Shown: positions 14,309-22,446 of the stretch, piece after piece
How the letters are laid out: each line of letters begins with the position of its first letter
Position numbering within the stretch: the stretch's first letter is position 1
Origin: Armatimonadota bacterium
Lineage (GTDB): Bacteria > Armatimonadota > Fimbriimonadia > Fimbriimonadales > Fimbriimonadaceae
Assembly: GCA_023392285.1 (NCBI GenBank)
Contig: JAEVZK010000118.1
Span: forward strand, 1-24,668
Length of the DNA: 24,668 nucleotides
Direction of reading: 5' to 3'
Translations under genes and position numbers: made by a program
The notes under the pieces: generated by a model
Database searches by the model: none
Seen by the model: only the letters and a program-made list of their open reading frames with translations
What the model was told of the DNA's origin: nothing

Positions 14309-15168
14309 CGCCGTTCATCTCCCACAATACTTTGACTCCAGAACAGCCGTTCACCCAGCTTGATCAAAAAATCATCGGCGTCTACGCAGAGCAAATTGGT
14401 CCGCCGAGGGCTGCGACTCACCCGCATTTCATCGCCGCTAAGCAAGTGAAGCCGGCTCTGGCCATCTGCCGAGAGCACCGCTTCTCCATCGGTGGTGACC
14501 CGGAAATGGATGTTCGAATCTGGGTTGAGTACCAGCGGGCGCGCACTTAGCGTGTGTGGCGCGATCGCTGTAATGATCATTCCATCCATGCGAGGATCCA
14601 TGATCGGCCCTCCGACAGAGAGGTTGTACGCTGTCGAACCGGTAGGAGTGGAGATCAGCACGCCATCCGCCGGATAGGTCGTCAACCTATGGCCGTTCAC
14701 CGTCACTTGAAACATCATCATCTGAGCGGTGACCGCTCGCTGGACCACCACCTCGTTGAGTGAGTGGATCGTCGCAATAATGCGTTCGTTCCGAACGAGC
14801 TCAGTCTGCAGCATCATCCTCGACTCAAAATCTGACTTTTGATCGAGAAAGGAGCTGAGGCAGCTACCAACCTCCTCGCCCATGCATTGGGTGACGAAGC
14901 CGAATCGCCCATAATACACACCTAGGACCGGAGTCCCCGTTTCGGAACACAAATGGGCCGCTCGGATAAGCGTTCCATCGCCGCCAAAGGTGATCACCAG
15001 ATCAGCCTGATCAAACTCGGAATCTGCGACCGATGGAAATTCCAGGTGTCGAGATGTCTCACGATCGACCCCCACCGTAATTCCCCGGTCCTTGAGAAAG
15101 ACGCCAGTACGGGCCGCCGCTTCAATAGCGTCGGCCCGTCGTGTGGTGCCCAGTAGCTTGACTTTCAA
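14305..15168 (-). CDS. nadK: NAD kinase
   Basis: It phosphorylates NAD+ to NADP+ in the cytosol. The 287-aa product has the GGDG motif (62-65, in FGGDGTLIRAAH) and the NAD-binding block YPADGVLISTPTGSTAYNLS, followed by GGPIM. The start is TTG at 15168, 1 nt after the TPR gene's stop (TAA-C-TTG). No ATG lies in the early coding region that would keep the KVKLLGTT first strand. Its 3' end overlaps the ABC gene. Translation is probably coupled to the gene upstream. Confidence 0.95.
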   Translation of the reverse strand: MKVKLLGTTRRADAIEAAARTGVFLKDRGITVGVDRETSRHLEFPSVADSEFDQADLVITFGGDGTLIRAAHLCSETGTPVLGVYYGRFGFVTQCMGEEVGSCLSSFLDQKSDFESRMMLQTELVRNERIIATIHSLNEVVVQRAVTAQMMMFQVTVNGHRLTTYPADGVLISTPTGSTAYNLSVGGPIMDPRMDGMIITAIAPHTLSARPLVLNPDSNIHFRVTTDGEAVLSADGQSRLHLLSGDEMRVSRSPRRTNLLCVDADDFLIKLGERLFWSQSIVGDERR

Positions 15169-15169
15169 G

Positions 15170-16657
15170 TTAGCCGGCGGCTTTCATTCTCCTCAAGTTA
15201 TCAGTGATCTGCTGATTATCCGGCGCAATCTTCGTCGCTCTTTCAAGAACGCCGATCGCCTGCTTCCGCTGATTCATTCGCTCGAGTGTGACAGCCAAGT
15301 TATTGTACGCGGTTGCGAATTTCGCATTTGCGCGAATACTTGACTGGAATGCCGCTTTCGCTTCGGGCAGCTTCGAATTGCGCAAATACCACAGCCCCAT
15401 GCCGTTCTGAGCTTCCGCGTTATTCGGGCTGTTCTGCAGAGCGGTGTAAAAGTGATACTTGGCACCGTCGTAATCCTTATTGATCCAAAGGGCGTTCGCG
15501 AGATTCACCCGAACATCGGTCCTATTTGGATTTTCACGAATGACAGTTTTCCAAGTCTCGATCGACTTATCCAGATCTCCAGCCTTTGCCGCGGCTGATG
15601 CCAGGTTCAACTTGGCTTGGACGCTGCTGGGGTTGAGTCCGACGAGCTTGTCGAACGTGGTCATCGAATCCTGATACTTGCCTTGGTTGAATTGCAAAAT
15701 GCCCAGATTGTTCAACGCATCCACATCGTTCGGATTGGCAGCAAGCGCCTTCTCGTATGCTTCTTCCGCACCACTCATGTTGTTCGCGGAAGCGCGAAGC
15801 ACGCCAATGTTGTACCAAAGGGCAGAGTCATCGGTCTGCGCACCGCCAGCCGCCTCGTAATACTTCAGCGCTTCCTCTTTCTTGTTCGTGCGCATGAACG
15901 CATCACTTAGCGCGAGGTTGATTTGCGGATCATTTGAATTGGAACTGGCCGCTCGCTGCAGGTAAGGAATCGCCTGAGCATAGTCGTGCTGCCGATAGTA
16001 GCTGAATCCGGCATTCTTCGCAAATGTGCCGTTATCCGGTTTCATGTCCGAGGCTTTGGCAAAGGCTGACGCCGCGTCAGCGTTTCGACCCGCGCCTTCA
16101 TAGGCAACTCCAAGGTTGTTTTGAACGAATGGATCATCGCTCTTCAACTGAGCCGCTTTGTTCAGGCTGGCAATCGCTTGATCGTAGTTCTTTTGCCGAA
16201 GATAGATCGTGCCCGCGTTATATTGCGGCTCAAACATCGAAGAATCCATCTCGCCGACCTTCTGAAAGGCGGTGAGCGCCTTATCCGATTGGCCCGCCAT
16301 CATGTAGGCGTTGCCCAAGTTATTCCAAACCTCGATGTTGTCCGGCGACATCTGTGACGCCTTTTCAAGGATCGGCACCGCCTTGTCCGCTTGATTCGTG
16401 CGCAGATAGAGGAATCCTAGCCAAGAGACGACATCCTTGTGGTTCGGATTTTCGGCATAGAGCTGCTCAAACTGCTTGAGAGACTCATCCGTGTTACCTC
16501 CCTTGTAGACCTTGGAGGCATCGATCACCCGCTGCTGAAAAACGATCTCCGCTTGGTTGGTCGGAGTCTGCGTATTATCTGGCGGCGTTTCCTGCGCAAA
16601 TGCAGCGCTGCAGATCAATAGCGCGGCCAAACCAAGAGATATCCTCTTCAACTTCAT
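15170..16657 (-). CDS. Exported tetratricopeptide repeat protein
   Basis: The ATG at 16657 gives a signal peptide, MKLKRISLGLAALLICSAAFA, with a likely cleavage at AFA-Q. The longer reading from a TTG at 16675 is unnecessary. The rest of the 495 residues is an array of about twelve 34-residue TPR units (recurrent NNLGxxY and AxxxFxKAxxxxPD patterns), ending in a final unit near NLRRMKAAG. It is likely a periplasmic protein-protein interaction scaffold. No enzymatic domain is present. A GAGGAG SD lies 11 nt upstream and a perfect TATAAT further up. nadK follows 1 nt after the stop, so this heads a TPR-nadK-ABC operon. Confidence 0.9.
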   Translation of the reverse strand: MKLKRISLGLAALLICSAAFAQETPPDNTQTPTNQAEIVFQQRVIDASKVYKGGNTDESLKQFEQLYAENPNHKDVVSWLGFLYLRTNQADKAVPILEKASQMSPDNIEVWNNLGNAYMMAGQSDKALTAFQKVGEMDSSMFEPQYNAGTIYLRQKNYDQAIASLNKAAQLKSDDPFVQNNLGVAYEGAGRNADAASAFAKASDMKPDNGTFAKNAGFSYYRQHDYAQAIPYLQRAASSNSNDPQINLALSDAFMRTNKKEEALKYYEAAGGAQTDDSALWYNIGVLRASANNMSGAEEAYEKALAANPNDVDALNNLGILQFNQGKYQDSMTTFDKLVGLNPSSVQAKLNLASAAAKAGDLDKSIETWKTVIRENPNRTDVRVNLANALWINKDYDGAKYHFYTALQNSPNNAEAQNGMGLWYLRNSKLPEAKAAFQSSIRANAKFATAYNNLAVTLERMNQRKQAIGVLERATKIAPDNQQITDNLRRMKAAG

Positions 16658-16680
16658 TTCCAAATAGCTCCTCAATTCTA

Positions 16681-16686
16681 ATTATA
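16681..16686 (-). promoter_or_regulatory. -10 box (TATAAT) of the TPR-nadK-ABC operon
   Basis: A perfect TATAAT on the minus strand lies 23 nt before the ATG at 16657. The leader would be about 17 nt and carries GAGGAG. The -35 region has no clear TTGACA. In contrast to several other genes here, this one has a conventional leader plus SD. Confidence 0.55.
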
Positions 16687-16751
16687 AGTCCGATGCGATT
16701 ACGCATACGATGCTATGTATTCAGATGCAAATCAATTTGTTTTGTTCGATC

Positions 16752-19004
16752 TCATTGTGCGAGACATTCCTGGATCGAATTGTTATAATTGTGCCAAAGG
16801 ATTTCGCCATTCCACTGGAAGTGCTTGCCCTGAAGCTGAATATCTAGTGAATATCCCGGCTTAAATTGCCCAATCTGGTAAATTCGCAGACCGTTTCGAG
16901 CCGCTAGCGCCTTCAGCGCGTCGCCGTCTTCCTCGCACGACACGATGACCCGTCCCGGGATTTCACCGAATAGAATGCCATCTTCCCTCGCTGTGAGATC
17001 ACCAAGATCGACGTTGATAGAACACCGTTTAGCCAGTGCGATTTCGGCGAGAGCAACCGCTAAGCCTCCTTCGCTTGCGTCGTGAGCGCCCGTGATCAGA
17101 CCCTGCTCCACCGCCTCCACGAGCAACTCACACAGAGCCTTTTCACTCGCAAGGTCAGGCGGTACCGGGAGCCCGTCTTCGATCCCGTGAACGACCGCCA
17201 AATAGGCACTTGCCCCGAGACCAAGATCAGACGCAGCCTTCGAATCCGCGTGAATGAGGAACAAATTCCCGGCATCGCCCTTCGGCGCGATCCCAACCCG
17301 TTTCGATGCATCGGGCAGGATGCCAAGCATCCCAATAACCGGCGTCGGAAGCACTTCCCCCAATTCGCTCTCGTTATAAAAGCTGACGTTGCCGCTGATC
17401 ACCGGGGTACCCATGGCGACCGCCGCGTCGGCGATGCCCTTGACCGCTTCGCGGAACTGCCAGAAGACATGAGGGTCCTGAGGGCTCCCGAAATTGAGGC
17501 CATCCGTCACCGCGGTGGGTAGTCCGCCAGTGCAGGCGACATTGCGTGCCGCTTCCGCCACCGCAAGTTGCCCACCGACATAGGGATCAAAGAAAGTATG
17601 CCTAGCGTTGCCGTCGATCTTGACGGCAAGCCCCTTGATAGTGCCACGCGGCGCGATGACCGCCGCGTCTCCTTCGCCGGCAATGACTGCCGTCTGCGTC
17701 TGAACTTGCTGGTCGTACTGCCGAAACACCCAATGTTTGCTCGCGATCGAGGGTGATGCCAGCAGTTTCAGCAAAGACGATTCCACATCTCCAACGGGAA
17801 CTTTGCTAGCGTCGAACTCCTTGGCTCGCAGATAATATTCGGGCTCGTTCGCCGGAGATTGATAGGTAGGGCAATGGTCGGCGAGCCACGTGGCGCGAAC
17901 CTGAGCCTCAATCTTGCCATGGCGCTTGATCGTCGTCAAGCCGTCGCCGGTCACCTGCCCAATCACCGCGGCCGGTAGGCCCCATTTGTGAAAGACGTCG
18001 ATGACCTCCCGCTCCCGTCCCTTATGCGCTACCGCCAACATCCGCTCCTGGCTTTCACTTAGCATCAGCTCGTAGGCGGTCATGTCGGTTTCGCGCATTG
18101 GAACAAGGTCGAGATCGACTTCCATGCCGACATCGCCCTTGCTCGACATCTCAATCGTGCTGCATGTAAGGCCAGCCGCGCCCATGTCTTGGATCGCCAC
18201 GATCGCGCCCGTTTTTAAGGCCTCCAACGTTGCTTCGATGAGCTGCTTCTCGGCAAATGGATCGCCGATTTGAACATTGGGGCGCTTGGATTCGCTCTCC
18301 TCGTCAAGCTCCGCGCTTGCAAATGTCGCTCCGTGGATACCGTCTTTGCCCGTCGCGGACCCGAGGTAAATCACCGGATTGCCTTCCCCCTGGGCCTCTG
18401 CCGTCGTAAGATCATCCATCCGCAGAATGCCGACGCACATTGCATTCACCAGCGGATTGCCACTGTAGCGCGGGTGAAAGTCCACCTCGCCAGCGACTGT
18501 TGGAACCCCAACGCAATTGCCGTAGCCTGCGATCCCTGCTACGACATGCTCGAAGAGAAAGCGGTTCCTCTCGATCACCTTTGGCGGTACTCCCTCAGTA
18601 GCTGAAATGGGGCCGAATCTGAGCGAGTTGAGGCAGGCGATTGGACGAGCACCCATAGTCAAGATGTCTCGAATGATTCCGCCAACTCCAGTCGCCGCTC
18701 CCTGGTACGGCTCAACTGCCGAAGGGTGGTTATGAGACTCCACCTTCATCGTGACCCCAAGTCCATCGCCGAGATCGACGACGCCCGCATTCTCAAAGCC
18801 CTTGCCTTCCAGCGCCTCCTTGTATTTTTCAAAGTAGGCGAGCACGGGCCGTGAATACTTGTAGCCGCAGTGCTCGCTCCACATCACCGCGAACATGCCA
18901 AGTTCCGTAAGGGTCGGCTCCCGGCCCATCAATTCCAAGATGCTGGCGTACTCACCTCCGTTTAGGCCCATCGACGTGTACACTTCAGGTGAGATGGCAG
19001 TCAT
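16752..19004 (-). CDS. purL: Phosphoribosylformylglycinamidine synthase subunit PurL
   Basis: PurL catalyses the ATP-dependent FGAR to FGAM step of purine synthesis together with PurQ and PurS. The 750-aa length and content fit the small-PurL type. The N-terminus ISPEVYTSMGLNGGEYASIL is followed by LGMFAVMWSEHCGYKYSRP with its conserved His, then MKVESHNHPSAVEPYQGAATG and GGIIRDILTMGARPIA. Later AIRS-like motifs include QDMGAAGLTCSTIEMSSKG and GAHDASEGGLAVALAE. The start at 19004 (MTAISPEV) is preferred over 19052, which adds a serine-rich stretch foreign to the family; a start at 18971 (MGLNGGEY) is the alternative. TAAAAT lies 7 nt upstream and no SD is present. purQ and purS are not in the window. 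The 5' end overlaps a divergent lipoprotein gene by 11 bp. Confidence 0.96.
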   Translation of the reverse strand: MTAISPEVYTSMGLNGGEYASILELMGREPTLTELGMFAVMWSEHCGYKYSRPVLAYFEKYKEALEGKGFENAGVVDLGDGLGVTMKVESHNHPSAVEPYQGAATGVGGIIRDILTMGARPIACLNSLRFGPISATEGVPPKVIERNRFLFEHVVAGIAGYGNCVGVPTVAGEVDFHPRYSGNPLVNAMCVGILRMDDLTTAEAQGEGNPVIYLGSATGKDGIHGATFASAELDEESESKRPNVQIGDPFAEKQLIEATLEALKTGAIVAIQDMGAAGLTCSTIEMSSKGDVGMEVDLDLVPMRETDMTAYELMLSESQERMLAVAHKGREREVIDVFHKWGLPAAVIGQVTGDGLTTIKRHGKIEAQVRATWLADHCPTYQSPANEPEYYLRAKEFDASKVPVGDVESSLLKLLASPSIASKHWVFRQYDQQVQTQTAVIAGEGDAAVIAPRGTIKGLAVKIDGNARHTFFDPYVGGQLAVAEAARNVACTGGLPTAVTDGLNFGSPQDPHVFWQFREAVKGIADAAVAMGTPVISGNVSFYNESELGEVLPTPVIGMLGILPDASKRVGIAPKGDAGNLFLIHADSKAASDLGLGASAYLAVVHGIEDGLPVPPDLASEKALCELLVEAVEQGLITGAHDASEGGLAVALAEIALAKRCSINVDLGDLTAREDGILFGEIPGRVIVSCEEDGDALKALAARNGLRIYQIGQFKPGYSLDIQLQGKHFQWNGEILWHNYNNSIQECLAQ
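18979..18984 (+). promoter_or_regulatory. Putative -10 box of lipoprotein gene (TACACT)
   Basis: TACACT ends 9 nt before the ATG at 18994 and lies inside the first codons of purL. The predicted leader is about 3 nt. AGGTGA is too close to the ATG to be a normal SD. Confidence 0.35.
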
Positions 19005-19419
19005 TAGCAAGATTTTACCGCTGGCTTCACTGCTGCTCCTCGCTGGCTGCACTCAATCGACCCATTACACGGGCCACTGGCGGGGCCATCACGATCTTCC
19101 CGGCTCAAGTACCGATCCTCGAATCTACACCGTGGGGAAAATAGACTTGACGATCTACGACTCGGGCAAGTTTGACCTCGTGCAGGCTGGAATGAATCGC
19201 ACCGGCCGTGTTTCCTACCAAAATGGATCGGCGCTCCTTCAGGTCGAAGAGGTGCAGGGTCGGCCACTTGCGGCTCAAGGCAATGCCGAAGAACTGAACA
19301 AGCCGATCGAGATCCAGCTTGTCGAAGGGGATCAAGGGCTCCGCTATTTCGATCCAAGCGCTCCCGAGCCGATCCGAAAGTCAATAGTCCTTCACCGAGA
19401 GAAATCTAAACCCCAGTGA
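18994..19419 (+). CDS. Lipoprotein of unknown function
   Basis: The 141-aa product begins with a clear lipoprotein signal (MAVISKILPLASLLLLAGC; lipobox LAGC, Cys19). The mature part is beta-rich (YTGHWRGHHDL, KIDLTIYDSGKFDL, RVSYQNGSALLQVEEVQG), like small lipocalin-type or barrel folds, but no named family is recognised. The earlier in-frame start at 18895 lies inside purL and would bury the signal peptide. The gene overlaps the divergent purL 5' end by 11 bp. lemA begins 35 bp downstream on the same strand. Confidence 0.75.
   Translation: MAVISKILPLASLLLLAGCTQSTHYTGHWRGHHDLPGSSTDPRIYTVGKIDLTIYDSGKFDLVQAGMNRTGRVSYQNGSALLQVEEVQGRPLAAQGNAEELNKPIEIQLVEGDQGLRYFDPSAPEPIRKSIVLHREKSKPQ
19012..19017 (-). 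promoter_or_regulatory. Putative -10 box of purL (TAAAAT)
   Basis: TAAAAT on the minus strand ends 7 nt before the purL ATG, one mismatch from TATAAT. It lies within the signal-peptide codons of the lipoprotein gene. A start here gives a leaderless or 1-nt-leader purL mRNA. Confidence 0.5.
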
Positions 19420-19440
19420 TCGCGCTTGCGTTCTATGTGT

Positions 19441-19446
19441 TAAGTT
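19441..19446 (+). promoter_or_regulatory. Putative -10 box of lemA (TAAGTT)
   Basis: TAAGTT ends 8 nt before the lemA ATG at 19455. The intervening AAAAGAAG is at most a weak SD. No clear -35. Confidence 0.3.
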
Positions 19447-19454
19447 AAAAGAAG

Positions 19455-20006
19455 ATGGTCGTTTGGATTTTAGTTGGCCTGCTGATCGTGATCTTATTCG
19501 CGAGTATTGGCGTTTACAACCAATTGGTGAGCTTGCGGCAGCAAACCGCTAACGCCTGGGGTCAAATCGACGTGCAACTCAAGCGCCGATACGATCTGAT
19601 CCCGAATCTGGTCGAAACCGTGAAGGGCTACATGAAGTTCGAGCAAGAAACCCTCGAGAAGGTGATCCAAGCTCGAAATCTGGCCATCGGAGCGAAATCG
19701 GTCAGTGAAAAAGCCGCTGCCGAAGGTGCCGTGACGTCAAGCCTCAATGGCCTTTTTGCGATTGCCGAACAGTATCCCGACCTTAAGGCGAATCAGAACA
19801 TGCTGTCGCTGCAGGAGGAACTTAAGAGCACCGAAAACAAGATAGCTTTCTCCAGGCAGTATTACAACGATATCGTCACCTCTTACAATACAAAGTTAGA
19901 AACTTTCCCAAGCAGCATCTTTGCCACCGCGGGAGGTTTTAAGCCCCGCGATCTGTTCGAACTCGATGATCCGGCAGCTCGCGAAGCTGTCAAAGTGCAG
20001 TTCTAG
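19455..20006 (+). CDS. lemA: LemA family membrane protein
   Basis: The 183-aa product has an N-terminal membrane helix (about 2-20) followed by a long helical domain. The family signature is clear: YNQLVSLRQQTANAWGQIDVQLKRRYDLIPNLVETVKGY, then KANQNMLSLQEELKSTENKIAFSRQYYND and the closing FELDDPAAREAVKVQF. The LemA role is poorly defined, with links to envelope stress and often an adjacent TPM or M48 partner. The M48 gene in this window is 13 kb away. The stop overlaps that of the convergent 61-aa gene at the CTAG palindrome. Confidence 0.95.
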   Translation: MVVWILVGLLIVILFASIGVYNQLVSLRQQTANAWGQIDVQLKRRYDLIPNLVETVKGYMKFEQETLEKVIQARNLAIGAKSVSEKAAAEGAVTSSLNGLFAIAEQYPDLKANQNMLSLQEELKSTENKIAFSRQYYNDIVTSYNTKLETFPSSIFATAGGFKPRDLFELDDPAAREAVKVQF

Positions 20007-20188
20007 GCAGCCTTCTTTGCCGCCTCGACTGCTAACGTGGGCATCTCGATGATCTCACACGGCTTTTTCTGCGTCGCCATGCAACGGTCGGTGCCCGGCT
20101 CAACCGGCGCGAATTTCGCTACGAATAGGTAAAACGCGGCAGCCGAACTTAGATAAAGGCAGAAGGTAATCAGCATCGTCCAATCCAT
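20003..20188 (-). CDS. Small single-span membrane protein, 61 aa
   Basis: The ATG at 20188-20186 is preceded by GGAAGG (20196-20191) and, further up, a TAAACT box at 20211-20216. A longer 109-aa reading to 20332 would run into the ClC start region and is unlikely. The product MDWTMLITFCLYLSSAAAFY has one membrane helix (residues 4-22). A tail of about 38 residues follows, with two cysteines (DRCMATQKKPCEI), which could bind metal or form a disulfide, and a helical Ala/Lys end. No family recognised. Convergent with lemA, divergent from ClC. Confidence 0.55.
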   Translation of the reverse strand: MDWTMLITFCLYLSSAAAFYLFVAKFAPVEPGTDRCMATQKKPCEIIEMPTLAVEAAKKAA

Positions 20189-20289
20189 ATCCTTCCAGGT
20201 TGGGGCAAATAGTTTAGGGTTCGTCGCAAAAACTTGGTGCTTTTGCGGGCAATTTCCGGCGTAGGGGCGGAAACAAAGGGTATGCTTAT

Positions 20290-20295
20290 TAAGAT
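20290..20295 (+). promoter_or_regulatory. Putative -10 box of ClC gene (TAAGAT)
   Basis: TAAGAT ends 11 nt before the ATG at 20307. The predicted leader is about 5 nt, with no SD. Confidence 0.3.
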
Positions 20296-20306
20296 CGCAT
20301 AACGAT

Positions 20307-22271
20307 ATGGCCGAATTTCCCAGCGACAACAAGCTTTCTCCGGAAGGCCGAGACTCTTCCCTTCCGATTTCTCCCTCTCTACATCAGGAATTTGTCACCG
20401 ATGACCCGCGTGTGGAGCAGGGCGTCCTCGATCTGCGCACGGTGTTCATTAGCGCGATCGCGATTCTGATTGCCTTTTTTGCGACGATCACCGCCAAGGT
20501 GCTGATCATGCTGATCGCGCTGGTTACGAATCTCTCCTTCTTCGGCCGAGCCTCCCTCAGCCACTCGGATCCAGCTAACAATCACCTTGGTTGGGCGGTT
20601 CTTGCCGTGCCGACGATCGGCGGTGTGATCGTCGGAATCATGGCGCGGTACGGATCGCGAGCGATCCGAGGGCACGGAATTCCTGAGGCGATGGAGCAGA
20701 TCATCACCAACCAGAGCCGAATTCCACCGCGCATTACCTTTCTCAAGCCGACGTCATCCGCCGTGGCGATTGGAACGGGCGGCCCATTTGGTGCGGAGGG
20801 TCCGATCATTGCAACCGGTGGAGCGCTCGGCTCCTTGGTTGGTCAGCTCCTGCGCACAACCGCGATCGAGCGTAAGGTCCTTCTCGCCTCCGGCGCGGCC
20901 GCCGGTATGACCGCGATCTTCGGGTCACCCATCGCCGCGGTGATTCTCGCGGTAGAACTGCTCCTCTTCGAACTTCGCCCGACCTCGATCATTCCCGTCG
21001 CTTTGGCGTGCGCTTCCGCCGCCGGGGCGCGACTGATTTTCTTCGAAGCAGGTCCCGTTTTCCAGATGCAGGCGGTGCCAAATCCCACGACAAGCGCCCT
21101 TGCCTTTTATGTGGCGTTGGGACTGATCATCGGCATCGCATCCGTGATCGTGACCAAGTTGGTCTACTACATTGAAGACTCGTTCGAAAAGATTCCGATC
21201 CACTGGATGTGGTACCCAGCGATCGGAGGGTTAGTCGTTGGCTTGGTGGGTTATTTCGAGCCCCGCACTCTTGGTGTGGGATATTCGAACATTTCCGCCC
21301 TTGTGAATGGACAATTCGTCGGCGCAACGGTGCTGAGTCTGTGTCTCTTGAAGTTCGTCTCATGGGCAGTCGCGCTCGGCAGCGGAACCTCAGGTGGCAC
21401 ACTCGCTCCAATGTTAACCATCGGAGGCGGTCTAGGTTCGCTGATCGGAGCCGCCGCGATATCCCTCCTCCCCACAGCGGGAATCGATATCCGGGTGGCA
21501 GCGGTCGTTGGGATGGCCGGTCTCTTCGGGGGAGCTTCGCGCGCACTCCTCACCTCGATCGTTTTTGCCTTTGAGACAACCCAGCAGCCCGCCTGTCTTC
21601 TTCCGTTGCTGGGCGGATGTGTTGCGGCCTATCTCGTTTCCTGCCTGCTGATGAGGACAACCATCATGACCGAGAAGATCGTCCGTCGAGGCATTAGCGT
21701 CCCGAACGAGTACATCCCCGACCATCTCAGCAATATTTCACTGGCCGCCGTGGCGATTAAACCCGTGGTTTCGATCAAAGCGGATGACACGCTCGGCACC
21801 GTCCGCGCTTGGTTGCGGTCGCACCGGCCGGAGGCTGAGCACCAAGGCTATCCGGTGCTGAACTCCAAGGGCCGCCTCATCGGAGTGGTCACCCGGCGCA
21901 ATTTGCTCAATCCAGAGATCGAAGATTCGCAACTGGTTTCATCCACGATCCAGACCGCGCCCATCGTGATTGCTTCGTCAGCCACGTTGAGAGACGCCGC
22001 GGACGAGATGGTCCGGCGCGGTGTGGGCAGATTGCCAATCGTCGATTCACGCAAATCCGACGCGCTAATCGGCATCATCACGCGCAGCGATCTTTTAAGC
22101 GCGCACCAAACCCGCATTCACGAGCACGAGCACATCGAGCGAACAATCCGATTGCGGCCGATGAAACGTTTGATGATTCGAAATCTGCAGCGCAAGCGCA
22201 GACTGGCGACGGTCACCATTGCGCGGGATGTGGCTCAACCTTCCGAGACTCCGACTGATAAGACCGGTTAA
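20307..22271 (+). CDS. ClC family chloride transporter/channel with C-terminal CBS pair
   Basis: The 654-aa product has about ten to twelve membrane/re-entrant helices (about 40-450), then a cytoplasmic pair of CBS domains (about 475-530 and 545-605) and a basic tail. The anion-pathway motifs are GHGIPE at 122-127 (the usual Ser is His), GGPFGAEGP with the gating glutamate E164, and GSGTSGGTLAP at 358-368. Retention of E164 fits a Cl-/H+ exchanger or a gated channel. The CBS pair usually binds adenine nucleotides and tunes activity. The start ATG at 20307 has no SD; TAAGAT lies 11 nt upstream. It stands alone, and a repeat-bearing gap follows. Confidence 0.95.
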   Translation: MAEFPSDNKLSPEGRDSSLPISPSLHQEFVTDDPRVEQGVLDLRTVFISAIAILIAFFATITAKVLIMLIALVTNLSFFGRASLSHSDPANNHLGWAVLAVPTIGGVIVGIMARYGSRAIRGHGIPEAMEQIITNQSRIPPRITFLKPTSSAVAIGTGGPFGAEGPIIATGGALGSLVGQLLRTTAIERKVLLASGAAAGMTAIFGSPIAAVILAVELLLFELRPTSIIPVALACASAAGARLIFFEAGPVFQMQAVPNPTTSALAFYVALGLIIGIASVIVTKLVYYIEDSFEKIPIHWMWYPAIGGLVVGLVGYFEPRTLGVGYSNISALVNGQFVGATVLSLCLLKFVSWAVALGSGTSGGTLAPMLTIGGGLGSLIGAAAISLLPTAGIDIRVAAVVGMAGLFGGASRALLTSIVFAFETTQQPACLLPLLGGCVAAYLVSCLLMRTTIMTEKIVRRGISVPNEYIPDHLSNISLAAVAIKPVVSIKADDTLGTVRAWLRSHRPEAEHQGYPVLNSKGRLIGVVTRRNLLNPEIEDSQLVSSTIQTAPIVIASSATLRDAADEMVRRGVGRLPIVDSRKSDALIGIITRSDLLSAHQTRIHEHEHIERTIRLRPMKRLMIRNLQRKRRLATVTIARDVAQPSETPTDKTG

Positions 22272-22446
22272 ATTCTTTGTCTAATGCCTCGGTAATCCAT
22301 CGGTATTTGGAAGGTCTCGGTTGTTCGAGAGAATCTTCAGGGAACGCTCCGAATGAATGTTCCTTTGAAAGTTCCGCTGTTCGCCGATGAATATGCAAAT
22401 CACACGTTGACATTCAACGGAATCGGCCACTGTATCAGTGTCGGTG

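Noticed and set aside
18895..18993. N-terminal extension of the lipoprotein gene into purL
   Set aside because: It would place the hydrophobic segment and lipobox internally; the ATG at 18994 gives a textbook lipoprotein signal.
22414..22440. TTGACA as a -35 for the HerA-like gene
   Set aside because: No acceptable -10 lies 16-18 bp downstream, and it is about 200 bp from the start codon with hairpins between.
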